From contig JABAKD010000002.1 in the NCBI GenBank assembly GCA_012845835.1, positions 12,999,120 through 13,063,119 of the forward strand: a stretch of 64,000 nt of DNA. The letters are read 5' to 3'. Below the pieces are notes generated by a model. It did not search any database and had not been told where the DNA came from. It saw nothing but the letters and a program-made list of their open reading frames with translations. A program made the translations under genes and the position numbers. Origin of the DNA: Undaria pinnatifida. Lineage: Eukaryota; Sar; Phaeophyceae; Laminariales; Alariaceae. Position 1 is the stretch's first letter; each line of letters opens with the position of its first letter. Shown here piece after piece: positions 25,701-31,700 of the stretch.

Positions 25701-28700
25701 CCGCGATTTTACTACGAGGGCCCTTTCACTTCGGCGCAGCGCGACAAGGAAATCGGCGAAGAAGAAGAGGAGAAGGAGGCCCGCGGAACGGCGGGGAGGC
25801 CGTCCTCGCCGTCGCCCCAATCCTTCCTGGACATTGCACCGAACCTACTACCGGCTACGACGCCACCGTCGCGCGGGAGGCTGCGTGAGCCGGTTCCCGG
25901 TCAACTTACGATGACGAGGGTAGAGGGGAGGCTGCAGCGCGGGGGGTCCGATGGAGAGGTAAAAATTTCAATAGGACTGTGAGTTGACTGAATATATATA
26001 TATATATATATATCTTTGCGTCTCTGCATCCGATTGTCGCGTGTGTGGATCGACATTTGGTATTTGAAAACGTTACAGGCGGAGTCTATTAGTTGACTCT
26101 ACTTCACCACCCAAAGAAGAGTGGCGAGTTCAGAACGATCATGCACGGGGGTGGGGGGGGGACGGGGGACGGGGGGGGGGCAGGGGGCGTGAGGTAGGAG
26201 GGGGGGGAAGGGGGGGACTGGGGGGGGGAGCATGGGGGACGGGGGGTGGGGGGAGGACTTGCGCTAAGATTAAGCCGGCGCTACATAGGCGCGGTGGTGC
26301 ATCAATGCAAACGAACAGCAGCAGCTAGTGGTACGTTCATGATCGGAATCGGAATCGGCCACCTCCCTGAAACCTTATTGCTCCTGTTGTTCTCGTCAAG
26401 TCCGAGCCGCACGCACGGGTCACAGATCGTCTCTCCGAATCCCGAAAACACTTCATATATTGAATTATTAATAGTACATATGTACATATATATTGTTTCT
26501 TCATCCCATTTATTATCCTCGCACTACTCTGGCGCTCCCTCCCTCCCTCCCTCCCAGTAGTAGCTCGGATCCGGGGCCATATAGTGGGCCCTCCTCTCCC
26601 CTCCCCACCACAACAGTAGTAGTAGTAGTAGTAGTAGTAGTAGCAGTAGTAGTATAATAACGCCTTCATTTTTTATGACGAGAAGAACTCGGCATTTTTT
26701 TCCCTCGTCGATTCGCGTCGAATTGTATTATTACCTACCCACGCTGCTAGGGGCTCTCGACAGTTGATCCTTTCTTTTTTTTTTTTTGCATTTTTGCAAA
26801 TAAATTCAAAATCTCACCACGGTGGGCATCGAAATCAAGGACCAACGCTAGTAGCATTCGAGGGTAACCACTAGACCGCCGAGGTGACCGGCTGCATGAG
26901 CTGGTTTAATTCCACCATCCCCTATGTATAGTTTATTACCTCATTCAAAAATGGAAGTTACAACTAATGTGTTGAAATATTAACAGCACCGCTTCATTCA
27001 ATTTCACCCCCCCCCCCGTACAGCATGTCGTCTACCTCTAACATGGAAACAACACTATTTAGATAGTAAAACGTCGAAGTACGCTATAGCCGTGAGATCA
27101 GAGATTTCGTCGAAACTAATCTTTGCAAGCTGTGTGTGATACTCCGATCGCGCGTGTTACTGGGCGTGTGTCCTCGTTAAGGATATAGATCGGCGACTCC
27201 CTTAGCACTAGCTTGTACCAGGGTCAACAGGGTGACGTCAATCAATGTGTGCACGCAAACTATAAAGCCTGTTTTTGAGGGGGACAAAACCTGACGGCTG
27301 TGGAACACACCAGAAATGGCGTCTTGAAGTTAGTATGGATTCAGAAGGGCACAGGAAGACACGTGCAACCGTCGTCGACGCGGACCTTCATTCGTTCTAA
27401 CAGGCTCAGCGATGGTCGACGGCGCCACAGTTAAACCTATGCCGCGGGCCCTGTTGCTTAAGGTGCTCCAAGTCGCTCTCGCACGAGGTGTGCAACTTAA
27501 CTGCACACTAAATCGAAGGTAAAGCAATCTATAAAGCCTTCCTCATTTTCTAAAAAAAACACGAGTTATGTATAACCATGATCAGTCCTTCTGCACAACT
27601 TATACTGCCCTGTTCTGTGTTTTTTTGCTTCTCCGTTCGATTTCTTACGCCAAGGTTCCACAAGATGCGGGTGGAAGAAGCATTCGCACGAAGAGAGCGA
27701 GGCCAGGCGACACGAAGAGGGCCGGGGAAACCCTGTTCACGACCAGTACCACTCTCAAATACGTCTTCCCGAATCCCCGAAGGTAACCAATTAGGCCGGC
27801 CATCCCACGGCAGAAATTTCTTAGAATATTCTGAGCTCCTAACATGAGGAGCTAGCTCCATATCTCATCACCCGACACATGGCTTCGAAGGCATTTCGAT
27901 CGCGCAATCCGAGACCAACACCTCTGTGCGCTAGCCCTAAAACCAAGTATAGTCGTAAAAGTATCAGACTACCAACCGGTAGTTCCTCGTTGGAGGATCT
28001 CAACCGGTAAGAGGTGAGAAACGCTTGGTCCAGAAAGTGCAACTCCTACCGCGCGATGACCCGGGAGGTGGAGTTCTGAAAGAGCTAATGAAGCAGGGCT
28101 TTTGTCGGGTCGGCTCCCTTCTCGCGGATCAGATAACATCAGAGTGACTGACCTGACCCGCCCCGTGAGATCCGAAAACATCCTGACCCGACCCGACCCG
28201 ACCCGACCCCACCCGTGAAATTTCGATCACTTTCTGATCCGACCAACGAGTTTTGGAAACCATTCTGGCCCGACCCGCGGGTCGGGTCATGACCCGCGAA
28301 AAGCCATGTATATTAATTAAGCGCTTTGTTTGGCACTTTAAGGGGAAAATGACGAACGTAAACGACGAAAACAAAATGACGCTTTCGGGTTTGGACCATG
28401 CAAGACACAAGCAAGCCCCGGATGCTGGGGGAGGGTAAAAGGGAGATGTGGGTGTGTCTAGAGTTGCAGCCCAGGGAGATGTGCAACGCGCGCGCAGCGA
28501 GACGATACTTGCAATGCCGCACATCGAGGCTACGGGGGGGTGTACTCATTTCATGCATACCCTTAATCTTAAGACCATTGACCCTCGTATCCCTACAGCA
28601 CTGAAGGGGAGGGGAAGGGCACTGATGGACGAAGGAGCGTCTTAGTTACCCCCTCCCCAAGTCATACACTACGTCCATGCACGAAGTGAGTACTCCCCCG

Positions 28701-31700
28701 TCCCGCCCCCCGCCCCCCTCGGAAAAATGTGGTAAGCGCCAAAATGTCGGAGGCGTCTTTGTCAGGAGTAGGAACGGTGCTCTGTCTCGAAAGGGTTGTG
28801 TGGTCAATAGTCAAATAACGAAGGCAAGACACAAACGAGTACACCTCCCTCCCCCCCTCCTGCTTCCTCTTCCCCCCCCCCCCTTCCCCTCAAAGTATAC
28901 TGGTAGATGATCGTTGGCCTCGGTTGGCACTGACGCTGTAAAATATTATATGTATATTGGGGTTGGCGTTGGTTGGCAAAGGCGCTGTAAAACACGCCAC
29001 AATCACTGCGTGAGCTAGACAACCAGGGTACCGTTTTTTCTCTTCTTTTTCTTTGGCGGTCACCATGATGATTATCGAGTTAGATCATATTGTGCGGGGT
29101 GGACACACCTAACTCCGCACAAGAGGAATGATCGCATCACATTGTGTGAATATGGTAACGCACCCAGGAGGCAGTTGCATAGTAGTACGCATTGCTGTCT
29201 CTGGAGTGGCCACACCAGAAAACAAAGCAACTCATTGGCGCTGTCATCCATAAGCAAGCAGGCACAAGGTGCCGAAGTCCGTCTTACGAGCGGTTCTTGG
29301 AAGGATGCAGTTCACCCTTCATGCGACTCGCCGAACACCTCACGGCCCTTCGCGCTTGGTGCAAGCAATGTCTGCCTGGTTGGTGAAAGCCCGACGTGTT
29401 CCGTCCCGGCATAGTAGGGATGCGAGGGTCTATGGTCAGACGATTACGGCCATGCGCATACTGAGTACACCCCTCCCTTCCCCCCCCCCCCCCCCCCCCC
29501 CCCGCCTGTCGTAACGCCTCTTTTACATGGATTTATGTCTTTGTCCTGTTCTCAGCGCCGAAGCTCGCAAAATGATCGCGAGTAGGGCGCGGGCACGCTC
29601 AAGCCAAGAAGCCACCTCGACGTCGTCCCCTCCTGCTGGCCATGGTACTACTGCCAAGTTGCCGTTCCCTGGATGGAGAACTTGTGCCCCAACCGCTCCT
29701 AGCCCCGGAGCCAGGTCAAGAAAGCCTCCGGCTGGATGGAACTCCGGAGGAATTTCTCTGTTGGCGTCGTCCGACAGGTGGACATTGATTGTTTTTTGGG
29801 TATCGAGTTGGCTGGAATTCACGGCTACTGTAGCTATTAGTCGGGTGACGGAGCCAGCACTAGGAAGCTGACGTACGCGTTTTGTATCAGAGCCAACTTT
29901 TAATAGTTGACTTGGCCTACAGTATCCTACGGCAAAGATGCACGTTTGTTTTCTGAGGGCTCTTAACCTGTTGTGTGCACGTTTTTCTTCTGAGGCTCGT
30001 AACCTATTGAGGATCTTTATACTGCTAATAGTATATCTCACCCGAGAAGCTGATCTTGGGAGAAAAATGACAGCTAGTGCTGTACACCGACGAAACAAAC
30101 CCATGGCCTAGGCATTAAAACGAAAAAATGGGAGATAAAAAACAAGAACGTCGTTCCCGACGATATTGGCTTAAGGCAGCCCCGTCATGCACAAAAATGA
30201 TTTCGACAAAAAAAATGGTATCCCTGCTATGGTAGCACGCGTCTGCTAGTAGTATATAGTAATAGTATCTAGTAATGGTATCTAGTTATAGTATCTATTA
30301 TTAGTACAGCCATCCCACGGTAGGGGTTGCGTTGTTTTGGGCCAACAAAAGGTATACCTGACCGGTTGAGCTCCTCAAGCACGGAACTATCTGTTAGCAC
30401 GACAATAGGTTGCGAGTGGGTTTTGTTTTAGGACCAGCGCACAGAAGTGTTTGTCGGGTTGCTCGAACGATTGTCTTCGCGTAGGCACGTGTCGGGTGAG
30501 GTGAGGTGCTGAGCTTTCTCATGTTAGGAGCGAGCTCAGTTTCTTTTTTATTGTTGCCCCGCACATACAATGGCGTTGGATGACTCCTTGTAACGCACAC
30601 GCAACACGTCGAGCCGCAACACGCGTCGGGTCAGACGCACACACGCAGAACCCCGCAAAGAATCACCGCACACAACTATCACACAACTAGTAATAGCTGT
30701 ATTGTACCCAACCAACTAACGACTACACAGGCTACTACCGCAGAGGGGCGTTTTTTTTTCTCTTTTTGTGGCTCTTCGCTTGAAAAGCTCTACATATAGA
30801 CTATATTTTTTTATTGATTTTGAGTTCAAATCTGAAAGTGCAATCCGATGAACGAGCCCACGGCCTAGATATATGTATATATATACCACAAACATTCGTA
30901 AACACCAAAATAACGGCGAGAAATCCGACGACGATTTTGGGTTAATTAAGGAGCCCTGTGATTCAGAAACGAAAATAACACAAAACAAAAATCCACCTTT
31001 TTATCGCAGCGCGCGTCACTAGTCGGCAACTCACGATTATTAGTACATCCAGCCAACTCACAGTCCTGAGATGCCCGGTAAATAGCGCTCTTGCTTATGG
31101 TATGGTAGCCAGTAAATGTTCAGGGAAAGGTATTCCCCTGCTCCGCCCCTTCCCCCCCCCCCCCCCCAGCACGCCGCGGCACATGACTCCCCCTGCTACC
31201 GTCTAGTTGTGCCATCTCCGCAAAGCCTTCATGACGGCATAGAACAACCCGAGGCGCGTGAGATCGATGCATCACGAGTAGACGCACCGCGCAAAGACGG
31301 AGCTTCGACGAGATTCTCGATATCGCGTTTTTTTAGGTCCTTCTTTTTGTTTTTGTTTTTTTAAGCTTTTGAAATACAAACTCCCGACAAAATTGTGTCA
31401 CAGCCGGGGGGCAGACTGGCTCGAGACAGGCTTAAGCGTCTTTTAAGGGCGGCACATACTGAAGTGTAATAACTACGTTAAATATGCACAATTTTTTTCT
31501 TCTTTTTCTGAGGCTCTCTCCTCACTTGAAGAGCTCTTTTTTGTCCTCATACTTCTACTTTCCAGCTTCTGGATAAGCCGTAGTCACACAGGTGTCGTCC
31601 CTTCTCTCCCCCCGGTTCTTGCCTTCAATTTTTATCGCGCATAGGGGTTCGGCAATCCCACTGCTCGTATTTTTTTCATTGAGCGTTACTAACTCACGCT